From NCBI RefSeq assembly GCF_030034735.1, contig NZ_CP125370.1, forward strand, positions 3,534,001 through 3,598,000: a stretch of DNA of 64,000 bases. Direction: 5' to 3'. Below, piece by piece: positions 45,411 through 54,495 of this stretch. The DNA is from Paenibacillus sp. RC334 (GTDB taxonomy: Bacteria > Bacillota > Bacilli > Paenibacillales > Paenibacillaceae). The notes under the pieces were generated by a model. That model worked only from the letters and a program-made list of their open reading frames with translations, searched no databases and was not told the origin of the DNA. Both the position numbers and the translations under genes were made by a program. Position 1 is the stretch's first letter, and each line of letters starts with the position of its first letter.

Positions 45411-46064
45411 TTAATTTGTAAACGTATGGCGGCCGAGTGAAATGACAGCCGGACGGCTCTTGCTCCACTTGGCTGTGGCAATGGCCGGATTGTAATAAAA
45501 CAGGGACCCGTTCGTCGGATCAGCACCATTAAGAGCCTGTCTTGCCGCACGATACGCGGTCTTGTTCGGTTTCAGGCGGTATTGACCATCCTGTACAGCG
45601 GTGAACTGGCCTGGCTGCAAAATAACGTCCGGAATCGAGCTTGGAAATTCATTGGACTGCACACGATTTAATACGACCGCCCCCACGGCTACCTGCCCTT
45701 GAAAAGATTCCCCGCGTGCCTCGGCATAAATAATCCGGGCCAACTGCTCCAGGGCGGTTAAACGCACCTTCCCGAAGGAATCCAGCTTGGCTTGCGTTGT
45801 CGCTCCGGCTACACCGTCGGGCGTAAGGCCGTAGTCCCGTTGGAAACGGGCAACTGCTTTACTGGTCAAGGATCCGTAATACCCGGTAAAACCGGCTTTA
45901 AAATAACCGAGCGAATGAAGCTGCTGTTGAAGCTCCAGCACCTGCTCACTCTGAGCCCCTTTCGTCAGCGTTGACGATTGCGCTTGTACTTGTCCTGGAG
46001 CAACCGACAACACAGCACCCAGCATACATGCACAGGACAGGATCAACATAGAACATTTTTTCAT
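45411..46064 (-). CDS. SleB/CwlJ-type cell wall hydrolase
   Basis: 217 residues. Signal peptide at the N terminus, one peptidoglycan-binding domain (SEQVLELQQQLHSLGYFKAG, GSLTSKAVARFQRDYGLTPD), then the SleB catalytic domain: ARIIYAEARGESFQGQVAVG with the catalytic E, VLNRVQSNEFPSSIPDVILQ. Family members degrade cortex or cell-wall glycan during germination. Strong start with AAGAGGAGG. It stands alone. Confidence 0.9.
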   Translation of the reverse strand: MKKCSMLILSCACMLGAVLSVAPGQVQAQSSTLTKGAQSEQVLELQQQLHSLGYFKAGFTGYYGSLTSKAVARFQRDYGLTPDGVAGATTQAKLDSFGKVRLTALEQLARIIYAEARGESFQGQVAVGAVVLNRVQSNEFPSSIPDVILQPGQFTAVQDGQYRLKPNKTAYRAARQALNGADPTNGSLFYYNPAIATAKWSKSRPAVISLGRHTFTN

Positions 46065-46412
46065 ATTCCAGACAACCTCCTCTTTCTTGTTCTGTCCGGT
46101 ACAACCATTCCGGCCTGTACAACTCAGGGGCGTTTATCCGATGATGTTTCTTGGGCTATAGCTTATGCCTAGCTGCGGAAATGACGCGTTGCTACATACG
46201 GAATCGGACAAAGATGCTCTCACACGTCCGTTGCAGTATACCACAAGCCGCATTTACGTATCATCCGGCTCTGGTCCTATGACTGCGCATACAAATAACG
46301 TAGCCTTAGCGGACTGACGAGTGCCCCTATCCCTTGCACACAACATTGGGCGAATGCATAGGGTAGCTGTACGATCATCAAATTTTAAATAGCAGAAAGG
46401 CAGGAACGACGC
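46065..46412. other. Intergenic region between divergent hydrolase and cupin genes
   Basis: 348 bp. On the minus strand the 5' leader of the SleB-type gene has a hairpin with arms GTACA and TGTAC (around 46099-46121). I looked for a c-di-AMP (ydaO) riboswitch, which is often found before such genes, and did not find its core. No gene recognised. Confidence 0.45.
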
Positions 46413-47063
46413 GTGGATTCATATATGGATTACACCTCTCCCTCCGCACAATTTACTTATGATTTAAAAGACAATGTTTTATTTCAAAAGGATGCTCAAA
46501 ACTACATCAACGAGCTTTCGATCCAGCAACTAAATACGTTGGCGAATATATCGCTGCTGGATATTTACCTCAGCACAGCCAACGTCGTAGAGCCTCATTA
46601 CCACCAAAATGCAGCAGAACTGGTATACTGCGTCTCTGGAGCAGTGACCGTGTCACTAATTAACCCTTTCACCCGCGAGTTGCACCATTTCCCGCTCATA
46701 CCTGGTCAGGTCGCTAATGTTCCCCAGGGATGGTGGCACTACGAGGTCGCCACAATGGATCATACTCATTTGATAGCGATTTTTAATGCTCCCACCCCTG
46801 AATTCATCCTCGGCTCCGACATCTTGCGATTAACGCCAAGCAATATTCTGGCTCATACCTACTGCCTGAATGAGAATAAAATTCAGGAAGCGCTCGCTCC
46901 TATCAAAAAGCCTGTGATCATCGGTCCGCCTAATGACTGCAAGCACCAGCAGGCCAAAAAAAACGGGAATACATGTGAGACTTGCCGATACTCCCCCATA
47001 CCAACAGGTCGCCCCGGAAAGAAACTATGCCCCTACAAACGGATATCCCGGCTTCGCCTTTAA
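46413..47063 (+). CDS. Cupin-domain protein
   Basis: 216 residues. A single cupin with metal-binding residues in VEPHYHQNAAELVYCVSGAV (HxH and E) and GQVANVPQGWWHYEVATMDH with H. The fold resembles oxalate decarboxylase/germin halves. The C-terminal tail has two CxxC-like pairs (CKHQQ, CETCRYS) and is basic. Start is GTG at 46413 with AAAGGCAGGAACG upstream. Possibly a spore-associated or metal-binding protein; the substrate is unknown. Confidence 0.8.
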   Translation: MDSYMDYTSPSAQFTYDLKDNVLFQKDAQNYINELSIQQLNTLANISLLDIYLSTANVVEPHYHQNAAELVYCVSGAVTVSLINPFTRELHHFPLIPGQVANVPQGWWHYEVATMDHTHLIAIFNAPTPEFILGSDILRLTPSNILAHTYCLNENKIQEALAPIKKPVIIGPPNDCKHQQAKKNGNTCETCRYSPIPTGRPGKKLCPYKRISRLRL

Positions 47064-47192
47064 CCCTTATCATGAATGGACCTGACCCTGATAAGATCAT
47101 AAATCCGTGGGAATGCCCTCTCCCTGTATATTAGCCGTTACCGTTACATCATTCCTCTCATAAAATGCGAATGTACAAGAGGGGGTGATTGA

Positions 47193-47423
47193 ATGGACGC
47201 TTATTACAACTGCTTGGGCTGTATGAACAGACGGGTACGTGTTTTGACTATGGACGGACAACAGCACGAAGGAACCATCGTGAAGGTGGATCGCAATAAT
47301 GTGTACTTAAAAGCGGAATCAAACGGGCGTGTTCAAACCTCTGCATTTTATCCTGGCTATGGATATGGTAATCAAATCTTAACCTTGAGCCTGTTCACCC
47401 TATTAGCGATTGCTTTAATTTAG
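47193..47423 (+). CDS. Small LSm-like protein, probably spore-associated
   Basis: 76 residues. CMNRRVRVLTMDGQQHEGTI and VKVDRNNVYLKAESNGR give the beta-strand pattern of LSm-like domains; the end is hydrophobic (NQILTLSLFTLLAIALI). AGAGGGGGTG lies just before the ATG. The same region encodes a YjcZ-like miniprotein and a DUF2642-type protein, suggesting a spore cluster, though not one operon. Confidence 0.6.
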   Translation: MDAYYNCLGCMNRRVRVLTMDGQQHEGTIVKVDRNNVYLKAESNGRVQTSAFYPGYGYGNQILTLSLFTLLAIALI

Positions 47424-47479
47424 TCCACTGCACCCGTCAAGCCCTGTCTACCAAACCGATTGACACCTCATATGACAGC

Positions 47480-47514
47480 TACCACCCCCGACACTCATCC
47501 GTCAGGGAGTGGTA
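47480..47514 (+). terminator. Hairpin after the 47193 gene
   Basis: Arms TACCAC-CCC-GAC / GTC-GGG-GTGGTA with a CTCATCC loop; 57 bp after the stop. The T run is poor, so a weak terminator at best. Confidence 0.45.
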
Positions 47515-47571
47515 ACTGCTATTTGGGGTGTTTTACAATCCAAACAAGTCACTTGAATCCCTTAAAATGCT

Positions 47572-47606
47572 AAATCCCCCACCAGCTATACACCGGTGAG
47601 GGATTT
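47572..47606 (-). terminator. Terminator after the YjcZ-like gene
   Basis: Stem AAATCCC-CACC / GGTG-GGGATTT with an AGCTATACAC loop, 18 bp past the stop of the miniprotein gene. Confidence 0.6.
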
Positions 47607-47623
47607 AATACACTCAATTCAAA

Positions 47624-47749
47624 TTAGATCCATAACGACTTGGTGATGATGACCAGCAGAATGAACAGTACCAGGATAGCCCCTGTTGATGTCCAAACTC
47701 CGCCTGGGTATCCTTGACCGCCGCCACAACCTCTTTCGCATTCACTCAT
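47624..47749 (-). CDS. YjcZ-like sporulation miniprotein
   Basis: 41 residues, too short for simple ORF scans: begins MSECERGCGGGQGYPGGVWT and ends LLVIITKSLWI. Gly/Cys-rich N-terminal half and one hydrophobic helix, the layout of YjcZ-family spore proteins. GGAGG lies 7 bp before the ATG. Separate transcription unit with its own terminator, facing the 47193 gene. Confidence 0.7.
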   Translation of the reverse strand: MSECERGCGGGQGYPGGVWTSTGAILVLFILLVIITKSLWI

Positions 47750-47918
47750 GGTAAGTTCCTCCTTCAATTCAAGGTACATCATAGCTTATGTATAGAGGCT
47801 TCCTATGGACCGGGCTTATCGGCAATGATGTGAATCTTTCCGTCGATTGGGCATCCGCCTACACCCTTTCTGGGCAGGAGCATAAGATATCACAATTAAT
47901 CCTGAAGGAGTGAAGCAA

Positions 47919-48188
47919 TTGAATCCAAATCAAGCGCTTAATTACAGTACGAACCAACCTTTTCCCCATCACCACCATACCCCTCATCACATCATGGTAA
48001 CCCCTGTAGACCCGTATGTGGTAGAAACATTAAAATCGGTCATTGGCAAATATGTTGTACTGGAGACCACTCGTGGCAGAATTGACGGTTGTGTAGTGGA
48101 TTGTAAACCTGATCATGTTATTTTGGATGTGTACGGAAAGAAATTCTTTGTCCGGATCTGTGAAATCGTATGGATTATGCCCAATTAG
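47919..48188 (+). CDS. DUF2642-like small protein (YuzF type)
   Basis: 89 residues from the TTG at 47919: AGGAG lies 8 bp upstream, while the GTG at 47910 overlaps that site. N-terminal His-rich stretch (FPHHHHTPHHIMVTP), then LKSVIGKYVVLETTRGRIDG and VVDCKPDHVILDVYGKKFFV, the LSm-like DUF2642 pattern. Spore-coat or RNA-binding roles have been proposed for such proteins; not established. A terminator follows. Confidence 0.75.
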   Translation: MNPNQALNYSTNQPFPHHHHTPHHIMVTPVDPYVVETLKSVIGKYVVLETTRGRIDGCVVDCKPDHVILDVYGKKFFVRICEIVWIMPN

Positions 48189-48203
48189 ACGATTAGACGC
48201 CAA

Positions 48204-48241
48204 AAATCCTCGCCGATCCTATGCCAGATTCGCGAGGATTT
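48204..48241. terminator. Terminator between DUF2642 and GH25 genes
   Basis: Arms AAATCCTCGC and GCGAGGATTT with an intervening loop; serves convergent genes on both sides. Confidence 0.65.
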
Positions 48242-48261
48242 ACTATTGTCATAAGCTTCTG

Positions 48262-49449
48262 CTATTCAATATCTCCCGCCAGCGAAGAACGGAGTTCATC
48301 TATCGTTCCATTGAATTCATTCAAATCCACATTACCACGGATACCCGGAACACTACCTGTGCTACTGTACTGCCAGGCCCACCAGTTATCCCAGGCTGGA
48401 ACTGCAGTCGGTTTTTGAGTGGTGCTGTATCTGGCTACCCACAATTTATACATAGAAAGTGTAGGATCAAACTTGGAAGCGAAGACATTTCCCGTGTACA
48501 CGATTGGCAGACGTCCGGTAAGCTTCTCCGTTTCATCCAAAAATGCATGAGCCACTTCACTAATTTGCGCAGGAGTAAGACCTTTTGGGTTATTTTCATA
48601 ATCCATCACTGGTGGAAGATCCAGACTGCCCCCTGCTGATTCTATAGCCCTGGCAAAATTAGCAGCTTCCTGACGAGCACCATCCGTAGTTGTAGCGTTC
48701 AAAAAGTGATAAGCACCGACCAGTATGTTGGCATCCCTCGCACCCTGAACATTTGCTAAAAATTGATTATCTTGATATGCTGTCCCCTCAGTAGCCTTGA
48801 TGAAAGCAAATGTCTTGCCTGCGGCCGCAACCTGCTGCCAATCTATATTGCCATTATAGTGAGAGACATCGATCCCTTGAGCATGTCCGTCGGAAGAGAT
48901 GACAGGCTCAGGGACGATTGTATCAGGAGCTATAGTAGATGTAACAGGCTCAGTAGATGTTGACTCCAGTGTTTCTTCTGAATCCTGATTCAAAGAAACA
49001 CTACTTCCGCTTGAGACAGGTGGGGAAGTCAGAAACACCGTTTTTAACTTGCTGCTCCATGTCACATCAAGCCCTGTCTGTTCAGATACAAAGCGAAGCG
49101 GAACATAAGTCGTTCCGTCTTTAAGCAATGGAGCTACCATCAACCCCATTTGATGACCATCGACTGACGCTATGGGGCTATTTACCTGGAGGCTGAGGTT
49201 ATGATCTCGATCCTGTATCGTTACCGTACTTGTCTTGGGCTCCCAATTGACCTTATAACCCAATTCCTCCACAATGAGACGAAGTGGGACCAACACATTA
49301 CCTTTTATTTCCTGGATCTGAATTCCCTTCGCAGTACTTAAATCTTTACCATCCAGCTCAATATGTGAACTTGAAGACGTAGCGTGAGTTTCCCCTGGAA
49401 ATACCCATAAAAACAGAAATAAAAAAGCCAAAAAACAAATTTTCTTCAT
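48262..49449 (-). CDS. Secreted GH25 lysozyme with N-terminal copper-amine-oxidase-like (stalk) domain
   Basis: About 395 residues. Signal peptide (MKKICFLAFLFLFLWVFPG) from the ATG at 49449, with GGTAGGG upstream; a longer start at 49479 is less likely. Two stalk-type repeats with VPLRLIVEELGYKVNWEPKT and YVPLRFVSEQTGLDVTWSSK follow. Then a Ser/Thr-rich linker, and the GH25 domain: AQGIDVSHYNGNIDWQQVAA, AFIKATEGTAYQD, ILVGAYHFLNATT, PPVMDYENNP with the catalytic acids D and E. It hydrolyses peptidoglycan. Chimera of an attachment domain and a muramidase. Confidence 0.9.
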   Translation of the reverse strand: MKKICFLAFLFLFLWVFPGETHATSSSSHIELDGKDLSTAKGIQIQEIKGNVLVPLRLIVEELGYKVNWEPKTSTVTIQDRDHNLSLQVNSPIASVDGHQMGLMVAPLLKDGTTYVPLRFVSEQTGLDVTWSSKLKTVFLTSPPVSSGSSVSLNQDSEETLESTSTEPVTSTIAPDTIVPEPVISSDGHAQGIDVSHYNGNIDWQQVAAAGKTFAFIKATEGTAYQDNQFLANVQGARDANILVGAYHFLNATTTDGARQEAANFARAIESAGGSLDLPPVMDYENNPKGLTPAQISEVAHAFLDETEKLTGRLPIVYTGNVFASKFDPTLSMYKLWVARYSTTQKPTAVPAWDNWWAWQYSSTGSVPGIRGNVDLNEFNGTIDELRSSLAGDIE

Positions 49450-49596
49450 TATGTACCCTACCATTCTATAAATTTTCACTTATGAAAATCGTGCAATCTA
49501 GTATCCTCAGTACCCGCCATTTTGATAGACGCCAATAATATGTAAAAAGTTACGGATAAGTCATCACATATCTCAAGTTTATCATTTACAGCACTA

Positions 49597-49637
49597 AAAA
49601 GTCTCTACCAGCTACATAGCGAGCAGAGACTTCTTTT
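49597..49637. terminator. Terminator between GH25 and YeiH genes
   Basis: Core arms AAGTCTCT / AGAGACTT with a loop; flanks AAAA and TCTTTT. It lies after the YeiH gene on the minus strand. Confidence 0.6.
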
Positions 49638-49647
49638 GTATCCTTAT

Positions 49648-50709
49648 TCACACGGTTAAAAATGTTAAGCCTGCAAGAATGACCGAGGTGATGGACAGCA
49701 CCAGTAAAGGAAGCACCGCTTTCTCCCGCAAGGTCTTAAAGCTCACATTCAGCCCCATGCCTACCATTGCCATCGTTAGCATAAATGTGGTGATGTGAGA
49801 AAGTCCGTTCATCAGACTAGAAGGAACTACGATATATTTTCCCAAAACATAGCTACCGATCAAACTTGTTATGACAAATCCAATGAGAAACCAGGGGAAC
49901 TCCATTTTCGCATCCGAGTGGATCTTTCCGGTTCGCTTCATCCAGTACATGATCATAAAGCTAAGCGGTATTAGCAAAAAGACACGGCCCAGCTTGGCTA
50001 GTAAGCCAATCGCGAGAGCATCCTGTCCGGCAGGTTCAGCAGCTAAGGCCACATGTGCAATTTCATGCAAACTGATGCCTGACCATATTCCATATTGCAT
50101 ATCCGTCAAAGGAAGCCAGGATCGAAGGACAGTAAACAAAATGGCAAATACAGTTCCGACCAAAGCAATGAGCCCTACTCCTATAGCCGTATCCTCATCC
50201 TTGGATTTCAACAGGGGAGAGACAGCCGCAATCGCAGCCGCACCGCAGACACCTGTCCCAATACCGAGAAGAAGCGAGAGCGAAGCATCTGCCTTAAAGC
50301 GCTTGGCCAGCCACATCGTAAACAGGATGGAAAATACGACGGTACCCATATCACGCAGGAGCAAGCCCATACCGTGATGAATAACAACATCCATATTGAG
50401 CTTTAGTCCGTATAATACGATAGCCCCTCTCAGCAATTTTTTAGCCGAAAACTCAACCCCTGAGTGTAAAGCTTCGGGATATCCCCATAGCTGTCGGTAT
50501 AAGACTGCGAGAAACATGGCGCAAGCCAAAGGGCCTACATAATGAAAGCCAGGTATTTCGTTCAGACCATACCCCACGGATGCAAATATCATGGTCAGTC
50601 CAATGCCTAAGATACGCTGGATAAAGCGATTTCGGTTAGAGTGTGGGGAACGCTTTTGTGATAAACCGGAACTTAGTGAACATTTCATGCGCTTTATGTG
50701 ACTGCTCAT
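49648..50709 (-). CDS. YeiH-family putative sulfate/anion exporter
   Basis: About 353 residues from the ATG at 50709, preceded by GGAGG; longer start at 50760 rejected. About ten membrane segments, with family motif GTGVCGAAAIAAVSPLLKSK and SLHEIAHVALAAEPAGQDAL. Family name UPF0324/YeiH; a role as a sulfate exporter is inferred from cysteine-linked operons elsewhere. It is divergent from a LysR regulator with overlapping promoters in the 50710-50827 gap. Confidence 0.9.
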   Translation of the reverse strand: MSSHIKRMKCSLSSGLSQKRSPHSNRNRFIQRILGIGLTMIFASVGYGLNEIPGFHYVGPLACAMFLAVLYRQLWGYPEALHSGVEFSAKKLLRGAIVLYGLKLNMDVVIHHGMGLLLRDMGTVVFSILFTMWLAKRFKADASLSLLLGIGTGVCGAAAIAAVSPLLKSKDEDTAIGVGLIALVGTVFAILFTVLRSWLPLTDMQYGIWSGISLHEIAHVALAAEPAGQDALAIGLLAKLGRVFLLIPLSFMIMYWMKRTGKIHSDAKMEFPWFLIGFVITSLIGSYVLGKYIVVPSSLMNGLSHITTFMLTMAMVGMGLNVSFKTLREKAVLPLLVLSITSVILAGLTFLTV

Positions 50710-50827
50710 GGTGAATACCTCCAATTCTGTCTTCATAAAGCTTAATGCGTATTTTGTCATAAGGAAAATAAATCATTATAATAGTATTCATAAGTAAATA
50801 CATATGATGAAAATGGAGGAGTTGGCT

Positions 50828-51715
50828 TTGGATCAATCTTTAATCGTATTTGTTATGGCAGCGGAGAAACAAAACTTCACAAGAACAGCCGAAGAGTTAC
50901 ACATGACCCAGCCTGCCGTAAGTCAATACATTCAAACGCTGGAGCGTACGATGGGAGCCCGGCTTTTGGAGCGAAGTAATAAATATGTGCGTTTAACCAA
51001 AGCCGGTGAAATTGTATATCATCATGCCCAGGAAATTATCCGCCTCCACACCCGAATGCAGTATTTAGTGGACGAGCTGATGAATACAGCAAAAGGCAAT
51101 CTGTCCATTGGCGCAAGCTACACGTACGGAGAGTACGTACTTCCTCATGTGATTGCGCAAATGAGAAGTCAATATCCGCTCATTCAGCCCTCCATTAGCA
51201 TCGGCAACACTCAGGAAATTGAAAGATTGGTGATCGGCAATCAACTGGATGTGGGGATTATTGAAGGAGAATTTCAGCATGACCATTTGTACATTGAACC
51301 GTTTGCAGAAGATGAAATGTATATTGTCGTTCCACATCATCATCGTTTGGCTGGTAAAGCTCAAGTGGGATTAAGTGAGCTACAAGAGGACATTTGGATT
51401 CTGCGCGAAGAAGGCTCTGGAACCCGGGAAGCGGCGGAAAAGATGTTTGCACGATTTCAGTTTGCCCCTGCTCATATTATGGATTTTGGCAGCACTCAGA
51501 TTATTAAAGAGTCTGTAGAAGCAGGCTTGGGCATTTCTTTGCTGTCACAGTGGACAATTCAAAAGGAACTCACCTTGGGCACTTTAAAAGTGTTGGATAT
51601 AAGCGGCTTCCCGGTCGTTCGAAAATTCTCTTTTCTGACCCCTTCTGCGGTATTTGAAACGAAAGCGGCTACCGTTTTTTTAGAGGTTTTACGAGGTTAT
51701 AACGTGAAAAGGTGA
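50828..51715 (+). CDS. LysR-family regulator, CysL/YwfK type
   Basis: 295 residues from the TTG at 50828, which has GGAGGAG 6 bp upstream; other in-frame starts at 50804-50813 lie over that site. N-terminal HTH (NFTRTAEELHMTQPAVSQYI), then the effector domain with GNLSIGASYTYGEYVLPHVI. Divergent from the YeiH exporter, the usual pairing of CysL-type regulators with YeiH. Binding sites are probably the TTATGA repeats in the gap. Confidence 0.88.
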   Translation: MDQSLIVFVMAAEKQNFTRTAEELHMTQPAVSQYIQTLERTMGARLLERSNKYVRLTKAGEIVYHHAQEIIRLHTRMQYLVDELMNTAKGNLSIGASYTYGEYVLPHVIAQMRSQYPLIQPSISIGNTQEIERLVIGNQLDVGIIEGEFQHDHLYIEPFAEDEMYIVVPHHHRLAGKAQVGLSELQEDIWILREEGSGTREAAEKMFARFQFAPAHIMDFGSTQIIKESVEAGLGISLLSQWTIQKELTLGTLKVLDISGFPVVRKFSFLTPSAVFETKAATVFLEVLRGYNVKR

Positions 51716-51750
51716 ACCGCCTACTCCGTTTTTATGAAAAAGATCCAAAA

Positions 51751-51774
51751 GCCCCTTGCTTGAAAGCAAGGGGC
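51751..51774. terminator. Hairpin between LysR and GH43 genes
   Basis: GCCCCTTGCTT-GAA-AGCAAGGGGC: near-perfect stem; on the minus strand followed by CTTTTGGATCTTTTT. It probably ends the GH43 transcript, and perhaps the LysR transcript. Confidence 0.65.
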
Positions 51775-51922
51775 AGCAAATCCTGCTCCTTCAATTCCAT
51801 CGGATGACTGCGGTTGCTTAAACAACATGTGTTGCACTTATATGTTATAGCGGCGGCCCGCCTGCTGCAATCATCAAAAAGACAAAATGTTGGATAGACA
51901 ACACACTCGTTATATTTTTGTT

Positions 51923-53500
51923 TTAAGAGGATAGATGGTCTTGCCCATGATACAAAAAGTGGCTAAAATCGGCGTAGCTGCCTTGAAATTGTTGCATGTC
52001 GTGGGCGGCAATCCCTACAAAATTCCCTGTAAATCCACCTGATAAAAAGCTGATATTTTGCTTTTCAAAAAGTGGAGTCCAGGTGGGTTCATTCCCGAGA
52101 TGGTAATAAAATCGTCCTTGGGTTGCATGGACTTCTACGGCCAAATGTATAGGAAGATCCTCCTGAAGTATAATCGCATGGGGAACTAATGTGAATGTAT
52201 CTGCTTCACATCGCATCATGCGCAGTACTTTCCCTTGTCCCTCTTCATAGCTGACATAGGCATATAGATAATTTTCATCATTTAGATACAGCAGGAGCCC
52301 CGCCATTTGCAAATAGCTGACAGGTTGATATTCCAGTGCCGTTTCCACCCGAAAATGATGATCGGTTTGCCGGATGGCAAGCACATGATGATGAAACAGA
52401 CTTTGAATGGATTCTCCAGCCAGAATTCGAAGATAGCCCGGACGCTGGCTCAGTGAGCACCAACGGTCATCCGCCAGTATGCGCAATGTGTTCCACGTTT
52501 TATTTAAAACGGGCCCCTCGAAAAAGTCTTCGAATATAAAGCTGTGCTTCTGCCCTGCCGAGAAATTGGTTCCGATAGGTGCAGGCACTTCGAATTGCGG
52601 CGTATGGCCCCCGCCGGTTAATCGCAGCCAGCCTTCATCATTCCAGTACACGTGCTGCAAGGCTGTTTCTCGCCCTAAAATGGCATACTTCCCTTCCAAT
52701 GGACGAGTACATAAATGAGCCATATACCAATCGCCATCTGGCGTCTGTACAAGACTGCCATGTCCTGCACATTGTAAAGGGAATTCAGGACGATCGCGTG
52801 ACGTAAGCATCGGGTTATGCGGGTCTACTTCATAAGGCCCGGATAGCTGCTTCGAACGGGCTACGGTTACCGCATGTCCCGTACCCGTTCCACCTTCCGC
52901 TGTAATAAGGTAATAATATCCGTTTTGCTTGTAGATATGAGGGGCTTCTGTCTTTTTCAAAGGCGTGCAATCAAAAATTTTCACAGGCTCGCCAATAAGT
53001 CGTTGCTGCCTGCTATCGTATTCCTGCATAACAATACCTGAAGATTTATTGCTGTCCAACATGCGGTAATCCCACAATGCATTCAATAGCCATTTACGTC
53101 CATCCTCGTCGTGAAATAAAGACGGATCGAATCCACTACTGTTGAGATAAACCGGGTCTGACCATGGGCCATGAATCGCAGGCGCCGTCATCACAAAATT
53201 ATGAACGTCCTTAAACGGACGTCTGGTGCTCTTCACATCCGTATAGAGCAGATAAAAAAGGTTATCCGCGTAGCTCAGCTGCGGCGCCCAAATGCTGCAA
53301 TTTTTCGGGTTTCCTTTTAAATCAACCTGATCGGTCAAAATATCTGTACAGTGCTCCCAATGAGCCAAATCTGTGGACTGATACACCCGTACTCCCGGCA
53401 GCCACTCAAACGATGACACGACAATATAGTAAGTATCCTCGACTCGTACAATACACGGATCGGGATTAAAGCCTTTTAATATGGGATTTTGGATCATCAT
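51923..53500 (-). CDS. GH43 beta-xylosidase/arabinofuranosidase
   Basis: 525 residues from the ATG at 53500. Strong GH43 pattern: NPILKGFNPDPCIVRVEDTY with catalytic base D14, SSFEWLPGVRVYQSTDLAHW, FDPSLFHDEDGRKW, and the acid E in KKTEAPHIYKQNGYYYL, then a C-terminal beta-sandwich (GH43_C2). No signal peptide, so intracellular. The start is chosen for GGAGGAG nearby; an upstream extension in the ORF belongs to overlapping pectinesterase sequence. It overlaps the pectinesterase 3' end by 35 bp, so the two genes are coupled. Likely debranches imported xylo- or arabino-oligosaccharides. Confidence 0.88.
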   Translation of the reverse strand: MMIQNPILKGFNPDPCIVRVEDTYYIVVSSFEWLPGVRVYQSTDLAHWEHCTDILTDQVDLKGNPKNCSIWAPQLSYADNLFYLLYTDVKSTRRPFKDVHNFVMTAPAIHGPWSDPVYLNSSGFDPSLFHDEDGRKWLLNALWDYRMLDSNKSSGIVMQEYDSRQQRLIGEPVKIFDCTPLKKTEAPHIYKQNGYYYLITAEGGTGTGHAVTVARSKQLSGPYEVDPHNPMLTSRDRPEFPLQCAGHGSLVQTPDGDWYMAHLCTRPLEGKYAILGRETALQHVYWNDEGWLRLTGGGHTPQFEVPAPIGTNFSAGQKHSFIFEDFFEGPVLNKTWNTLRILADDRWCSLSQRPGYLRILAGESIQSLFHHHVLAIRQTDHHFRVETALEYQPVSYLQMAGLLLYLNDENYLYAYVSYEEGQGKVLRMMRCEADTFTLVPHAIILQEDLPIHLAVEVHATQGRFYYHLGNEPTWTPLFEKQNISFLSGGFTGNFVGIAAHDMQQFQGSYADFSHFLYHGQDHLSS

Positions 53501-54470
53501 GAGAAATTGCTCCTCCTTGCTTCCAAAAAGTGTCTCCAACAAAAACCTGCTCCTTGCTCCACACTTCTGCTCCTGTTTCAAAACAACCCGCCCACCGAAC
53601 ACGCTGCCTACGCAACGAGGCAACATCGGATACACCATACTCCTGATAGCAAACTGTTTTCTCATTTGCAGCATCGTCCCAATTGTCCCAACCCCGTGGA
53701 TCAATATGTTCGCCCATTTTACAATCCACAAATACGGTCTTGGCATACTCACGCCACGGACGCCCCAAAAATACCGGGGTAATATCAGGCTCTGCGGTTA
53801 AGTAGCAATGATTGAATACATAGCCATACGCTTGTCCGTGGGGAGTGGAGGCGGCTGTAACGTAGCTCGTTTGGTTCTCATGATGGCGCAAACTGCGAAT
53901 TTCGCAATGTTCAAAATAAGCGGTAGCCCCACCAAAAATGAAGTCTACCGTTCCCTCGATATAACATTGCTGATAAAGCTGGCGATAGTGGGCATGATGT
54001 TCTTTCAAATGAATGCCGCCAAACTTTAGCCGTTCTTTCGGTGCCGGAGGCAAGGGGCCTGTAAATAATGTATCCTGATGCCCGCGAAAGGTGCAGTTTC
54101 TAAAAACCGTTTTATCACAGTGAGCATATACGGCAACAGCCTGTCCAATGGCTTCCCCCTGTCCCGCCGTGTTGGAAATCGTGAGATTTTCCAAAATCAG
54201 ATGGCTACCGCCTAAAAATAAAGTGGGAGTCGCAAAGGTTCCTATTTCCTCGCCTGCCTCATCCAGCTCCCTGGCATACCGATGCATTCGAATGTCTACC
54301 TGTCCGATGCCTATGATATGAAGACACGAACGGTAGATCCGCACCTCCTCCTCGTAGGTACCCGATAAAATATACAGCGTTTCCATTTCGTTAGAAGGCG
54401 ACTGCTCCAATACAGCAATCGCCTCCTGAATCGTATGAAAATCACAAAAGGATTCTTTCCCTACCAGCAT
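53466..54470 (-). CDS. Pectinesterase (CE8), apparently cytoplasmic
   Basis: 334 residues with full CE8 beta-helix motifs: GQAVA at about 109-113, GHQDTLF with D133, DFIFGGATAYFE with D176, and LGRPWRE with R237/W239. It removes methyl esters from pectin. No signal peptide; the first residues LVGKESFCDFHTIQEAI start directly in the CE8 fold, so it probably acts on imported methylated oligogalacturonides. Start site with GATTGGGG is modest. Downstream of the esterase gene by 25 bp in one operon. Confidence 0.92.
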   Translation of the reverse strand: MLVGKESFCDFHTIQEAIAVLEQSPSNEMETLYILSGTYEEEVRIYRSCLHIIGIGQVDIRMHRYARELDEAGEEIGTFATPTLFLGGSHLILENLTISNTAGQGEAIGQAVAVYAHCDKTVFRNCTFRGHQDTLFTGPLPPAPKERLKFGGIHLKEHHAHYRQLYQQCYIEGTVDFIFGGATAYFEHCEIRSLRHHENQTSYVTAASTPHGQAYGYVFNHCYLTAEPDITPVFLGRPWREYAKTVFVDCKMGEHIDPRGWDNWDDAANEKTVCYQEYGVSDVASLRRQRVRWAGCFETGAEVWSKEQVFVGDTFWKQGGAISHDDPKSHIKRL

Positions 54471-54495
54471 GGTTGCCCCAATCCTTTCATTGGAA

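Noticed and set aside
46065..46270. Possible c-di-AMP (ydaO) riboswitch before the SleB-type gene
   Set aside because: Only a loose resemblance to part of the motif and one small hairpin; the conserved core could not be found.
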